Program-made: the position numbers and the translations under genes | Assembly: GCA_025642065.1 (NCBI GenBank) | Contig: JAODUP010000479.1 | Span: 413,501 to 477,500, forward strand | From: Paralvinella palmiformis | Lineage: Eukaryota; Annelida; Polychaeta; Terebellida; Alvinellidae | Reading direction: 5' to 3' | Length of the DNA: 64,000 bases | Shown: one piece after another, positions 47,575 to 59,704 of the stretch | Layout: every line of letters begins with the position of its first letter | How positions within the stretch are numbered: the stretch's first letter is position 1 | The notes under the pieces: model-generated | What the model was told of the DNA's origin: nothing | Database searches by the model: none | What the model saw: the letters and a program-made list of their open reading frames with translations, nothing else

Positions 47575-47960
47575 ACCTAGAATCTTTGACCGGAAACATG
47601 AAGCGTTTCATGTTCCACACTAATTGACACCCTGTCCAATGTCGGTAGACACCTGTTCTTCCTTGTTGGTGTCTTCCTTCACTACGAACGTCCGGTGCCG
47701 TTTTTTCTTCCTTACGTCTCCTTTCGTTAACGGCCACGTGACTAATGTCAGAAGGATCTCACGGTTGCTAACGTGCGGCTGTTTCTTGACGGTACACAAA
47801 CCCGGAACTGAATACGGTTGTCATCGGTGATGACAGGACGACTGACCTTGAAACTTAAGCCCCGACACCATTAATCAGGAGCTAACGGAAGTGGCTTGTT
47901 GTGTAGTATGAGAACGCCATGGACAAGCATACATTATATCAGCAAATGCGTGCTTTTTTG
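47575..47960 (+). repeat. Family C dispersed repeat, copy 2
   Basis: Carries CATGTTCCACACTAATTGAC, GTCGGTAGACACCTGTTCTT, CTTGACGGTACACAAAC and CATCGGTGATGACAGGACGA. The frames 47546-47737 (-) and 47624-47830 (+) are by-products. Confidence 0.75.
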
Positions 47961-49245
47961 TTTCTCTGCTCATACATGAATCCTTGTTTTATTTAGTTTT
48001 CAGAATAGCTCCAGATAGCTCCTTGTGCTCCATGAACATTAGAAGTTCTACCATAAATCAACATAGTATATTCTATATGAATACGGCTAAAACTTGGTTA
48101 CCATGACTATGTGGGTATCTAGTGATACTAACCTGTAATAATTGTATCATTAACTTGGTCAGTTTATTCACAGGTCATGTTTTACGTGCTAGAATAATTG
48201 ATTTGGGAATGGAAACTTGATTCCATCGGGAAGAGTATGTGCTGCTGGGATCGGAACTGTTAATGAGCTCGTAATAATGTTTACAAATTGAATAACAATG
48301 GAATGTATAAGATTGTTGACTTCTTATAGAACTAACATGGAAATAAATGATAATGTCCGGCGAAGGTACATTAAGTCAGTCAGTAAATGAGTGAGTGAGC
48401 GATCATTCTGTTTCATGTTGAGGCCTCTCTCATTATCGTTCACTAATTTTCCCACTAAATAATTGTATATATGTGGTCTACACGTGTCAGAGCAATATAT
48501 ACACGCTCGCGCACACACACACACATACATATGCATGCCTCGAAATGGATATGAAGAAACTTGAGCGTGGCAGTCATTAATCAACTCGGTCATCCACATA
48601 TACATCGAAACCTTTAGACTATTTACACATCGTTAAAGTAACCACTACAGAAGTTATCAACTAATACACACAATCAAACTGAACATCCTTTATTTATGCA
48701 ACATTTCTCGTAAATTAACGACAAATCCAACTGCCAAAAACACCTCCATTGATCATCAGACGGTCACCTGATCTACCGACGATTGGTGAAGAGATTAGAC
48801 CGACTAGAAACATTGGTAGTCGAATACGGGATCCAGATGTTTGCAATAAAGTGTGCTAAGAACAAAACGAAAGAATTCCTAAAATATTTCTTAGCAATTA
48901 ATGCTCATTACGAAAACGTTTTGTTGAGGAATGAAAATTCTACATATATACAGTGAACCACATATGTTGGTTATCACTACTTGGAAGTATTACTAAATAC
49001 ATCTAACTAGTATCTCCGATTTTATGTATTTACAAATGTGTATCTACCATACTTATGTTTTATGTTAAATACGATACAGACATAATCGCAGTAGATTTGA
49101 TTATGTAATTAAAAGACACGTTCTTTCATCCAATAACACATTATCTCCCGTGTATTATGTAAAACTATCTCCCTTTATTTCCCTTGTTTTGTCCTTCGCT
49201 CTCTTTATGTCCGCCTCAATTGTCATACCCAGCGATTGTTCAGAG
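47961..49245. other. Non-coding stretch, nothing recognised
   Basis: Contains a short (CA)n near 48510. The 93-codon minus frame at 48324-48605 spans it and shows no domain. Confidence 0.45.
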
Positions 49246-50147
49246 GATTATCGGGGAAATACTGCTAGTGACACCTGGTGTACGATGATTATCGGGGAGA
49301 TACGGCTAGTGACACGTGGTGTACGATGATTATCGGGGAGATACTGCTAGTGACACGTGGTGTACGATGATTATCGGGGAGATACGGCTAGTGACACGTG
49401 GTGTACGATGATTATCGGGGAGATACTGCTAGTGACACGTGGTGTACGATGATTATCGGGGAGATACTGCTAGTGACACGTGGTGTACGATGATTATCGG
49501 GGAGATACTGCTAGTGACACGTGGTGTACGATGATTATCGGGGAGATACTGCTAGTGACACCTGGTGTACGATGATTATCGGGGAGATACGGCTAGTGAC
49601 ACGTGGTGTACGATGATTATCGGGGAGATACTGCTAGTGACACCTGGTGTACGATGATTATCGGGGAGATACTGCTAGTGACACGTGGTGTACGATGATT
49701 ATCGGGGAGATACTGCTAGTGACACGGGGTGTACGATGATTATCGGGGAGATACTGCTAGTGACACCTGGTGTACGATGATTATCGGGGAGATACTGCTA
49801 GTGACACGGGGTGTACGATGATTATCGGGGAGATACTGCTAGTGACACGTGGTGTACGATGATTATCGGGGAGATACTGCTAGTGACACCTGGTGTACGA
49901 TGATTATCGGGGAGATACTGCTAGTGACACCTGGTGTACGATGATTATCGGGGAGATACTGCTAGTGACACCTGGTGTACGATGATTATCGGGGAGATAC
50001 TGCTAGTGACACGTGGTGTACGATGATTATCGGGGAGATACTGCTAGTGACACCTGGTGTACGATGATTATCGGGGAGATACTGCTAGTGACACCTGGTG
50101 TACGATGATTATCGGGGAGATACTGCTAGTGACACGTCGTGTACGAT
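49246..50147. repeat. 41-bp minisatellite, exactly 22 units
   Basis: The unit starts GATTATCGGGGAGATACTGC and ends GTGTACGAT. 902 bp divides into 22 units with no indel. Variation is confined to a few sites: position 13 (A in unit 1), CTGC versus CGGC (units 2, 4, 9), and ACACGTGG, ACACCTGG, ACACGGGG or ACACGTCG. CACGTG occurs in units with the first form. 41 is not a multiple of 3, so this is not a coding repeat. Confidence 0.97.
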
Positions 50148-51256
50148 GTATTGGACATTTTCCAAGAATCGAAATTCTGAGGAGGTAACACATCCGAAGA
50201 CGATGTCCGATGAACTTCCATAATCCACTACCGCTTTGGATCACAAACACGATCCACATAGGAGTGTTTTTGTTTTGTGATAAAAACATTTACTACAGTA
50301 TGTCAATTACTAGAATCAGTATAACAAGACGCGGTCTTCCTACTGGCTCCAGTATATACGGTTAATTACACAGTGGCTTAAACAGTTAGAAATACGGTCA
50401 TACCTCAACAGACGTCATTCATTATTGGGCATAAAGACTTACATATTATTTTCTTTAGATATATTAAGTAAACATGATGTTCTTACCCGCCATTCATATG
50501 ACCTTTCATTCTGGATCTTATCCGGTTTGGACTTCTAGACTTCTGATGTTTATTTTATGTCTTACATTATGGATCAATTGGAAACCGACCGAGTTTATCT
50601 CTGTTATATCAGGCACATTACTAGAAATATCTACTTCGGTGCACATTCAATTCGAAACAATCCTCATTCGATAACCCGAAGTCAACTTTGTGCAAATAAA
50701 TTAAGCAAAGAAAATATTTAATCAACATAAATTTATACATGAATGGACTAAGTGAATACTTGTTGAGTCTTCCTGACAAATATGATAGTAAATAATAGTT
50801 ATCGGCTGTAATATTTGTATTAACCATGATGAATTACATTTTCCTAAGTCAACATGTATGAGAGTAAATGAATAAAGTCGTTATTCCGAATTATTACGAC
50901 ATCTGGCGGTAGTCAGAGAAATCATGCGTGTGGGTCCCAATTAGTTGGATTATATTTTGTTTGCATAGTGTCTGGCTATTGGAAGGTTGTATAGTAAATC
51001 AATTATATGACGTTCCGCATTTTATAAAAAGTAATGTTGATATGTCATGGATGAGTTTTCTACGTAATTTATAAAAGCTAATTTCCTGGTAACCAACCTG
51101 ATATTATTGTTGTCTAAGGTAAAGACTGATTATATTTAAAATCAGTTAGATTCTAAATTGTCTTAGATTGCTGATAACATTTGCTCGACAGGTTGTATTT
51201 AGGTAAATTATAATTAATAAGATAATAGCATTTAGTCAATTGTTTTGAGCAATAAC
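50148..51256. other. Non-coding stretch, nothing recognised
   Basis: 50355-50430 resembles 29743-29815. The 73-codon minus frame 50068-50289 runs out of the minisatellite, and that at 50474-50674 has no motif. Confidence 0.45.
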
Positions 51257-51442
51257 AGCAACAACAACAACAACAGTAGTAGTAGAAGTAGTAGTAGTAG
51301 TAATAGTAGTAGAAGTAGTAGTAGTAGTAGTAATAGTAGTAGAAGTAGTAGTAGTAGTAGTAGTAGGAGGAGGAGGAGGAGGAGGATTGGCAGCAATAAT
51401 AATGATGATGATGATGATAATAATAATAATAATAATAATAAA
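51257..51442. repeat. (CAA)n(AGT)n(AGG)n(GAT)n(AAT)n tract
   Basis: A graded series of trinucleotides, each one substitution from the next. Frames are poly-Ser or poly-Leu. Confidence 0.95.
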
Positions 51443-52149
51443 ATAGTAATAGTGTGTGATTTATACATTCAGGTATTTTGATAATATTACCGGATCAGAC
51501 ATTACAAAACATACCGAAATACAAATGGTTATATATAATCAACATGAAACAGCTGGATGCTAAGAATTGATTTCAAATTGTTTATTAAATGGCGACGTCT
51601 CAATTGGTCTGGAAATTGACTCCATTTTGCGGGTTGTGGGTTAGGTGAGAGAACGATTACAAGCTATGTTGACTCAAGGCTAATACGCGATACCAACAAT
51701 ACATTCGAGCCTAATGACTCAATGACTCCGTTGGTTTGTAACGCTTCAGGATTTGGCAGACACATATTCAGGATTATATACGTACGGACGTTGATTCTAA
51801 AATGTAGCTTGCATATAATCAGAAGAAAATGCAGGGCCACATTGATATTGACTCGTCTTTGACACAAGTGGCAATGATTCCTGTTTAGACGATTTAGATC
51901 GAATCACATAAACTCCCACAAATGTTATTAACATGACAACATTTGTGCAGTCAAAGTATTGCCTTAATTAATGTATATCCATTGTAAATATACTACTTGA
52001 TATCAGACTCTAATCTGTTAATAATGTTATCAAAGTAGCCAAATTATAGTATAATATTAGGTTTGGCCTTGTCACCAAATCCGGTACCGGAGGCAATCGC
52101 ATGTACCAATACATTTACCTCTAGTAGACCCGCGCACTTACACACACAC

Positions 52150-52150
<1 letters not shown>
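51443..52150. other. Non-coding stretch, nothing recognised
   Basis: No feature recognised. The 67-codon minus frame at 51664-51867 has no motif. Confidence 0.5.

Positions 52151-52151
<1 letters not shown>

Positions 52152-52225
<74 letters not shown>
52152..52225. repeat. (TA)n microsatellite
   Basis: About 36 TA units directly against the left end of Tc1 copy c. Confidence 0.95.
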
Positions 52226-52229
<4 letters not shown>

Positions 52230-53707
52230 CATGAAGATAAATATGGAATATATTTTGTATCCGTTCAATTCTTTTGTGGAATCTGTTCAGTGGTAGCAGC
52301 GTAATTATTGAGTATTTTGCCATACGGTTTGAACACGTGGTATTGTTTTGAGTGAGTGAGTGAGTGAGTGAGTGAGTGCGTAGCCAATACAAAACAAAGG
52401 TCCAAGTGGCGTGATATCTGAGGCTGTATAAATAAGGGGGTAGAGCTACTAATATATCTAGTTGTACTCGCGCGTGCCGGCGGAATTTGCTAACATTTTT
52501 GGGCCACTTTCGTGACATCATGGTCCGTCATTTTGAGGAAGGAGTTATTGTCATGTGGCGTATGGGCTCCAAACAGAAGGTCTTGGGATAGCACAGGATG
52601 TGCCTAAGAGAAATAGTGAGACTGGCGTACACATACCTAGAGCTAGACCCGGACGTCCTCGTAAGACAACAGCAAGAGAAGACCGCTATCTGCTACGTTT
52701 GTGCCGAAATGAGCGTACTAAATCAGCACATACCCTTCGTGCTGAGTGATTACGGTCCACTAATACGCCTTTATCCATAATACTAGTGAAACTGCGATTG
52801 ATCCGTGCAGGTTACCTAGCCAGAAGACCTTTGAAGAAATGTTTATTGTGACAAAGACATCGACAGGCGCGTATGGATTGGGCTAGAAACCATCTCCGCT
52901 GGCCAGCAGGTCATTGGCAGATTTACCGGATAGATAGTTGTATCCGGGTCCGCAGACAGAAACATGAGGCCTATAATGAAGATTGCATCGTACCTAGAGT
53001 CCAAGCTGAGGCCGATGGAGTTACCATATGAGATGCTTTCCACCATAGTGGAAAATATGACCTTCACATCACCGATGGAAACCTGGATCATTACCAGTAG
53101 CTACAGATCCTAGAGAAAAGTTTATTGCCATTTTCTAGTCAGACATGTGGGCATAATTGTGTGTACCAGAATGACAACAGAGCTCGTACAGTAGTCAATT
53201 TCATGGACACTGAAGGGAATGAACACATAAAATGGCCAGCAGTTTCTCCGATATGGATCCTATAGAGAACATCTAGTCCGACGTAGCACGCACCATACGA
53301 AGCAACTTCCAACCAGCCTACTAATATGGCGGAATTGCGACAGGCAGTCATACATGGCAAGCTATGCCCCTTCTTACCCTAACAGCCCTAGGCCCCAGGT
53401 AGTCAAATCAAATATTGAACTGTGATTCGTGTGCCTCATTGAAAACACTAAATAATTAGAACGTTTGAAGCCGATTTCCTGACAAATTCTTGCTTTATTT
53501 AATGCATTACTTAACGGCTCAAAATTTCATTATATTCACCTTGATTCAGAATACTCATAGTCTTTCAAATGCATCAACATATTCCCCATAGGGTAATTAT
53601 ATCGACAAATACATACAATTCACATATCCTGATACTTTTTCAGCAAAAATACAATTGTAAGTAAGAAATTATAAATAATAAAATTAAATTCCATATTTAT
53701 TTTCAAG

Positions 53708-53712
<5 letters not shown>
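52226..53712 (+). mobile_element. Tc1/mariner-family transposon, copy c
   Basis: Left end CAGACATGAAGATAAATATG, right end CATATTTATTTTCAAGTCTG: terminal inverted repeats of at least 24 bp with few mismatches. About 1.49 kb. (TA)n on both sides. A (GAGT)n patch at 52344-52377 lies in the 5' non-coding part. The best-preserved ends of the three copies. Confidence 0.92.
52515..53395 (+). pseudogene. Tc1-like transposase pseudogene, copy c
   Basis: Plus strand. It starts near MVRHFEEGV, then 52555-52749 reads GRPRKTTAREDRYLLRLCRN and ERTKSAHTLRAE, followed by a stop. The RRVWIGLETISAGQQVIGR-like part (about 52865-52920) jumps to TG at TTTACCGG with 33 bp missing, so the HVIFSDESRFL segment with the first catalytic Asp is absent. 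A QNDN remnant of the second Asp motif occurs at about 53165. DMDPIEN with the Glu is readable at about 53250 only after a frame change. Inactive. Confidence 0.9.
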
Positions 53713-53768
<56 letters not shown>

Positions 53769-53773
53769 TATAT
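53713..53773. repeat. (TA)n microsatellite
   Basis: About 30 TA units at the right end of Tc1 copy c, running to the SINE S4 tail. Confidence 0.95.
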
Positions 53774-53868
53774 TGATGTTTTACGGCCACTTGTGTGCAC
53801 ATGGTAGGCTGAATGGGGTGAGTAAAAGCCAAAGGTAATGAAACGAAGTCAAAGATGGAAAACCCTTC
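53773..53868 (-). mobile_element. tRNA-derived SINE S4, lacking its head
   Basis: Minus: body GACTTCGTTTCATTACC, GTGCACACAAGTGGCC and tail CCGTAAAACATCAATA. It stops near CCATCTTTGACTTCG plus GAAGGGTTTT, without the tRNA-like head. Confidence 0.8.
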
Positions 53869-54286
53869 TTCACTGTTTTAGCCATTCAATTTGATTAAGA
53901 TTTTGTTTCAATTTGCAAACCCCGGTTTATTTAGATTTTTTAAATGGCACGTTATTCCTCCGTGTTTTTTTTTTGTTTTATGCCAGTGCGGATTTTCAAT
54001 GGGCTATCGGGGTTTAAGCCAATCACAGTGCTCGATTCCTCAGCACTTGACATTTGAATGGGCTACCCCAGATCAAACCCTGACAGCATAGCATGCAAAG
54101 AAAGTTTCTCGGCAATTTAACTAAACCCCTAAAATTTTACAAATCATGTGTTTTAAAGCATTTCGGCCACCGGGATATTCATCGACTTCGTCTTCACTTT
54201 TGCGAGTTTGGTTTCAGCTACACGTCTCTCTGACAGTGACAGGAAACCACTTTCCCATCCCGTAGAAAAGCAACATATTTTGGAAT
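53869..54286. other. Non-coding stretch, nothing recognised
   Basis: No feature recognised. It may include the decayed 5' part of the following LINE. Confidence 0.4.
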
Positions 54287-54389
54287 TTGCATTTTAACAC
54301 TTTTAAGTCAGTCAGCAACAGTCTACTTTATCCTGCAGTAGTGAGGTTGCTGACTCTGACGAGACAACCATCTCTATCTGACTTTCCTA

Positions 54390-55055
54390 GCATTGGTCAT
54401 ATCAGGCGGTATATCACATTGGATGCTTCCAAAACACTGAGCACACACCCTGATAGCATCGCGGATAGATTACCGCAACGCTCTCCTGTATGGTATTCCA
54501 AGCACACTGATGACACGGCTACAGAAATTACAGAATTCTTCTGCCAGGTTAGTCACTTACACCCATAAAAGAGAACATATAACACCAGTCTTGAACTCCA
54601 TGCATTGCTTCCGGTTATATGTAGGTCGCAGTACAAGATTTTGATGTACACTTTTAAGGCACTTCAAGGGACTGCCCCTCAGTACTTAGAGGAACTTGTC
54701 GTTCCGTATCAGCCGACAAAGTATCTGCGGTCTGAGTCTGGAGCATTCTTAGCCGTGACATACGGTAATAGATGTTTCAGAAAGGCTGCTGGAACCTTAT
54801 GTAATAATCTTCCAGTAACCATCAGAAAGTGCAAGGTCCTTGATACATTCAAAAAGAAGATAAAAACTAATCTTGTTGTTTCAGCTTTTCCTAGCTGAAT
54901 ATATTATGTATTTGGCAGGGAAGGATTATGTATTTTTAAAGATATAAATCTGTTACATCAATATAATTATTTATTGTCAAGAGCCTTAGAGTAACCTCCT
55001 TACAGGTTATATAGGGCGCTGTATACATTGTGTATATTATTATTATTATTATTCA
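54390..55055 (+). mobile_element. CR1/L2-like LINE of a second lineage, 3' end
   Basis: Plus strand. The frame in 54287-54568 shifts near 54460. After it, reading gives DYRNALLYGIPSTLMTRLQK and SSARLVTYTHKREHITPVLN. The frame 54605-54898 then gives LPVICRSQYKILMYTFKALQ, PQYLEELVVPYQPTKYLRSE and NNLPVTIRKCKVLDTFKKKI. The 3' UTR ends TTATATAGGGCGCTGTATA with a short (ATT)n at 55037-55053, the typical tail. Different from the family at 28 and 36 kb. Confidence 0.88.
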
Positions 55056-55089
55056 GCCACTAGTTAGGCAGAAAGATAGCCATGACCCC

Positions 55090-55376
55090 ATTCCTTTTCA
55101 CATGGAAGTAGAACTGGAAAATACATCTGCATGGGCGGAATCTGATTAAGATGTTGAAGAACCAAAGCCAAATATGCATTAGAGGATTTATTTGGCTCAG
55201 ATGCTATGGTGACACCTTTTATTAAGTCCACAACTCAATCATTGACAACAAAATTGGACCATGAGATTGCCAGATACAGGAAGGAGATCCCCATTCCGCT
55301 AAGGGATTTTGCCACAGACTGGTGGAGGAAGAAATCTTCTCAGTACTCTCTACTGGACCAACCTAAAACCCAGTAA
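55090..55376 (+). pseudogene. hAT-like (ZBED-type) transposase C-terminal remnant
   Basis: From 55185 to the stop at 55374-55376 a 64-codon frame reads DLFGSDAMVTPFIKSTTQSL, then LDHEIARYRKEIPIPLRDFA and TDWWRKKSSQYSLLDQP. The E-x-Y-...-D-x-x-x-WW arrangement matches the hAT dimerisation region near the C terminus. The Y[P]L continuation is degenerate and the stop cuts it short. Codons upstream (55110-55184) are in another frame. Family-level assignment only. Confidence 0.65.
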
Positions 55377-56692
55377 TGTGGCTATGTTGTTAATTTCTGA
55401 ACAAAAACATGAAGTCATTTGAAATAATGGTAATGTAGTTTAGATATTACTAAAAGGTATTTTTTATTTTCTAATTAAGACATGTTTTGTCATTTTTACC
55501 ATACATTCAATTTACAGTTATTTACAAGTAGCTTAGATATTGCCAAGAAGTAACTTAGGGACACAAACACACAAACACAAACAAATATACGGATACAATA
55601 TAAACTTCCCAATACATTATGCTTCTAGTAGGACACAATGTATAAGTTGGTTTTACACCCAGAACAGAAATAAAGAACACAAGTGCAATAGCAGTACAGT
55701 AACAGCAACAAAAACAGCAACAAACAACAACAACAAAAACAACGACCAACAATCGGTTAAAGGAATACCTCAGGTGGTAACCTAGGGGCAGAACTCATCA
55801 AAGGAGATGGTAGTATTTATAAACAACAAAAACGCATATGGGAATACCGAATGAACAAAGAGAACCTCAAATATAGCTCTATCTCTACCTTTGTCTACAA
55901 TCCGTAGTGCAGGTTTGGAACATGCGTGCATATATTCCTGTATTTGTGCTAGTGTGGGTTGACGTATATATTCCTGTCTTTGTGCTAGTGTGGGTTGACG
56001 TATTTGTGTCGGAATAAAGGAATGAATGAGTGCCTACTTAATCCCGGCTTTGGTCTGACCTGGAATTCATGTCCATAATTAGGCAAAATCTGATACATTG
56101 AGAAACATGTTCATATGCGGATATCATTATCTTTATCCAAGTAACGCGATGTAATAACCGAAACATTAGGGAATCGCGTGAAATCTCACGAACCCAAACA
56201 AGACTAGGGTTTGACTACACATTTTGGTGATCTTTAGTGAAGCTCCAACATATTTGTGCCGTGAGATAATGAGTGCACAAATTTTAGACGACCAGTTCTT
56301 GTTAATAAAGATGACTTTTAATGTCATACATACACACACGTTTAAGATGTTTTAGATAATGATTTTTTAATTAAAATATTGGTGTTTCTGTATATATCAG
56401 TTATCTCCTTAATATTATTTCATTCATCAATTAGCACTTCAATTATTTTCAGTTTTTGTAATATGTAAATATGTTGTGTATATCGCAATATGTCGGCACC
56501 GAATCCCAATTATTCGTATATAACCATCGTTTCGGTGCTAGGTTAATAAAGAACACCTATAAGATAATATTATATTTGTTTGTGTAGAATATACAGTCTT
56601 TGCTACATGCTTCATTGTGTTTGAACAATATCCCGTATCGAACAAGGATTCTATAGTAATAGGTGTGTGTTCGAATAAAATTCGAAATACGA
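55377..56692. other. Non-coding stretch with a 36-bp tandem pair
   Basis: TATATTCCTGT...TTTGTGCTAGTGTGGGTTGACG occurs twice at 55931 and 55967. CAACAA-rich sequence lies at 55700-55750. No gene recognised. The 81-codon frame at 55540-55785 is low complexity. Confidence 0.55.
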
Positions 56693-56826
56693 TCCACACA
56701 CATACACACACACACACACACGCATGCATGCAATAACGCACGCACGTACACAAACACACACTCACGCATACATACAAGCAAGCATACACACACAAATACA
56801 CACTCACACATACACTCATACTCACA

Positions 56827-56863
<37 letters not shown>

Positions 56864-56877
56864 ACACGCACACAAAA

Positions 56878-56925
<48 letters not shown>

Positions 56926-57035
56926 ATACACACACATACTCAGACATACACACACATATACACACGCATATACATTCACATATATAGACTACCCTCAAAC
57001 ACACACACTCACACACACTCACATACATACACGTA
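56693..57035. repeat. (CA)n/(TA)n microsatellite cluster
   Basis: CA with CGCA and CATA interruptions, TA at 56884-56921, then CA again. All six-frame readings here are His/Thr or Cys/Val simple sequence. Confidence 0.95.
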
Positions 57036-57689
57036 CAATCACTCTCAAGTAGAATGGTCACGATATCTTACCTAGCAAAAGCGTTAAAGCTCATTTCTAG
57101 AGTCGATAAACCATTATCTGGACGTCATCACGTCACGTTTCTAGCTTGTTTTGTTTAAAGGCTTCATTATGTAGACATCCAAGTCACATAAAGAAATAGT
57201 AATATCAACTGAACACTAAACCAGTTAGTTGTACAACTCATTTAGCTATATATACCAATATTTGGTATAGTTCAGTTAGTTGTAATCGTCGATCAGTATA
57301 TTTTAGAATTAACTTATAATATGTGATGTGAAAATAGCCGAAGGTTTTCTATAGTGAACGTTCCTGTGTATGATACTAGTACATAGGAACGTCGGTATTA
57401 GGACTTATTCGTTGAGCAGATACTATTTTTGTTCTTGGCACATCTAAAATCAACTAAGCATTTCAATAAATATGAGCACTAAATAATAAATACGATTATT
57501 GAAAGACCACGATCGTATTAAAAACTTAATATATTGATCGCAAAGTTTAATATGTCTCAGGAACCTCAAATTAGTTCATCAATTAATCCGGTTAAGTATC
57601 ACGTATCTAAGAAAATAAATCGGCAACTTCAAAGTCAAACGTCAAAGAAATGACATCGTTGTGACATTCCCAACAAACCTTAAGCTTTC
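57036..57689. other. Non-coding stretch, nothing recognised
   Basis: No feature recognised. Confidence 0.5.
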
Positions 57690-58040
57690 TCTGGACCTTT
57701 GACTACAGACCAGAAGTGTTCCATGTTCTAGGCTAATTGACACTTAGCTCTTGTTATTTCCTCTCTTCCTGGAAATGACGCTGTCTGTTCTGTTTTCTCA
57801 GCTGACGTTTTATTTCATCAACATCGGCGCAATCTACTCCCGCATGATGACACCAAAGGTAATGTGTAGCTGTTTGTTGGCAGTATAGATAACCAGAAGG
57901 TAACACGGTTGCCATTGGTGACAGCTGCTGTACATGTAAACAAATACGGCACCAATAATCAGTTAATGACGAAATTGGCATCGTTTGTAGTGTAAGACCG
58001 TCAACGATAGGAGCATGCTATATCAGTAATAAAAGTTACT
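57690..58040 (+). repeat. Family C dispersed repeat, copy 3
   Basis: CCTTTGACTACAGACCAGAA, TTCCATGTTCTAGGCTAATT, GTTGGCAGTATAGATAACCA and CATTGGTGACAGCTGCTGT align with copies 1 and 2. The 75-codon minus frame at 57754-57981 lies inside it. Confidence 0.75.
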
Positions 58041-59334
58041 CATCATTCACATTTGAATCAAATTGTCACGTTTGGACACAATATCTTCTCAATGTGAATA
58101 GGTATTATACGAACAGATAATGTTTGCTTTTTTGTCGAGAGGCGGTTTACTTTTATGTATGTCAAGGATAAATTGCTTTAATGGAGAGTATATGTTCAAG
58201 GTATTTGTCTAATATGCTATCCTCGTTATCTAGTGTATCGCAAAATTCAGTTCCGGATCATTGCCCAATCAATAAATATAATCTGTAAACCAATGACACA
58301 CAGCTGTCTATATCTCTAGCCCTGATATTGAAGAAACTTATTCCTCTTCTTTGGATAATTTGGAACGTTGAATTGGTGATAGTCTATGGATGAATTAAAA
58401 TCTAAAATTAAATTATTATAGGATAAGCAAGATCCATTTCGCTTTTCTTAATTATGTTAAATCGCTAAAAATGTCACCATTGGTGAATCTATTATCAGCT
58501 TTGATGGGTTAGTAAATACAATCTGTAGAATGTTATCTGTTACAATATGTCATCTATTCATAGTTGCTTATATCATTGGTAGATCAGTGTAGAATAATGC
58601 CAGTAGCTCTCATGTGTCATATATATGTATAAATCAATCATTTGCTGCTAATGCGGAATACTGCAGTGTGTAAATATCTGAAAATATTCTCCGAATACGT
58701 CTCTAGCTGTAGGTCAGATTTCAAGGTGTTATTAACAACATAATAATGTATTGATGGACAGGTACTTAAAAACCTCATTCCCAAAAACTGAAGTCATTAA
58801 GTCAGATCTTATTATAAATACCCAAATATCAGCTCGTCATTATGCGGAACAATCCATACTTGATCTTGCAGGTTGCAACTGGAGATTACAAGTGAGCTAG
58901 TTCTTGAAAAGACACCCGTCCAAGGCTAGCATCAGCGGTAAATAACGTTCTAAATATATTTTCTTATTGAATTTTGGAAATATGTCACTGTACCACGCCT
59001 GTGACTGGCTCACGCAAGTACAGATATTTAAAAATGCATTAAGTATCGTTATGTTGCTGAGGAAATCTACTGATTGAAATGTGACCGTTTTTCCTGGAGC
59101 AACACCCATCCAACAGATATACATCAAACGAGGATCCAATTGCTTGAAGGCTTGTAATGCATTATTACCACATTGGCACATGTAATGGGATACACAGAAT
59201 GGGATTTATTACGACAACGCCACATTGAGTCAAACAAACAAACAAACCAATAAAACAGTATCTACCGTTAATGGGCACTTATCTAGCGTTGTTCAGGTGA
59301 TACACTGAAGTAAACCCTATTTGTTACACTTTAT
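58041..59334. other. Mostly unassigned; one 94-codon minus frame
   Basis: The minus frame 58897-59181 is of mixed composition with several Cys and no simple sequence. I recognise no domain, signal peptide or splice partner. It could be a small exon or a decayed element. The rest shows nothing. Confidence 0.3.
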
Positions 59335-59395
59335 AACACACACACACGCGTGCGCACGCGCGCGAACAATCACACATACTCACACACACACACAC
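59335..59395. repeat. (CA)n/(CG)-interrupted microsatellite
   Basis: CA repeats around a GCGTGCGCACGCGCGCG core. Confidence 0.9.
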
Positions 59396-59704
59396 TTTAA
59401 TATGCTCACAATGCGAGTAAAATACACTTATACTAATGTCAGTGTAAATTAAATGCTTTGTTTATCATGGTAAAGTACGATTCATATTGAAACTAATATT
59501 TTAAAGAATGGGAACTTTTATGGACATCACTATTGGTCTTAAATTATCAGTATGGTACTAAAATTACAGAGAAACTAATAATGTAAAACAGGTGTTTCTA
59601 TGTTATGTAACTTGTGATATGAACAATTGAGTAGAAAATATAAATCACTCGAATAAAGAAGTTCCTTTCGTTGTTTCACATTATTATTGTAGTCTGTAAA
59701 TGAT
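59396..59704. other. Non-coding stretch, nothing recognised
   Basis: AT-rich leader to the 52-bp array. Confidence 0.5.

Noticed and set aside
49246..50147. Possible CRISPR array
   Set aside because: Units are contiguous 41-bp repeats with no variable spacers, and no cas gene is present. The genome looks animal.
56538..57061. Several long frames on both strands
   Set aside because: All are (CA)n/(TA)n simple sequence.
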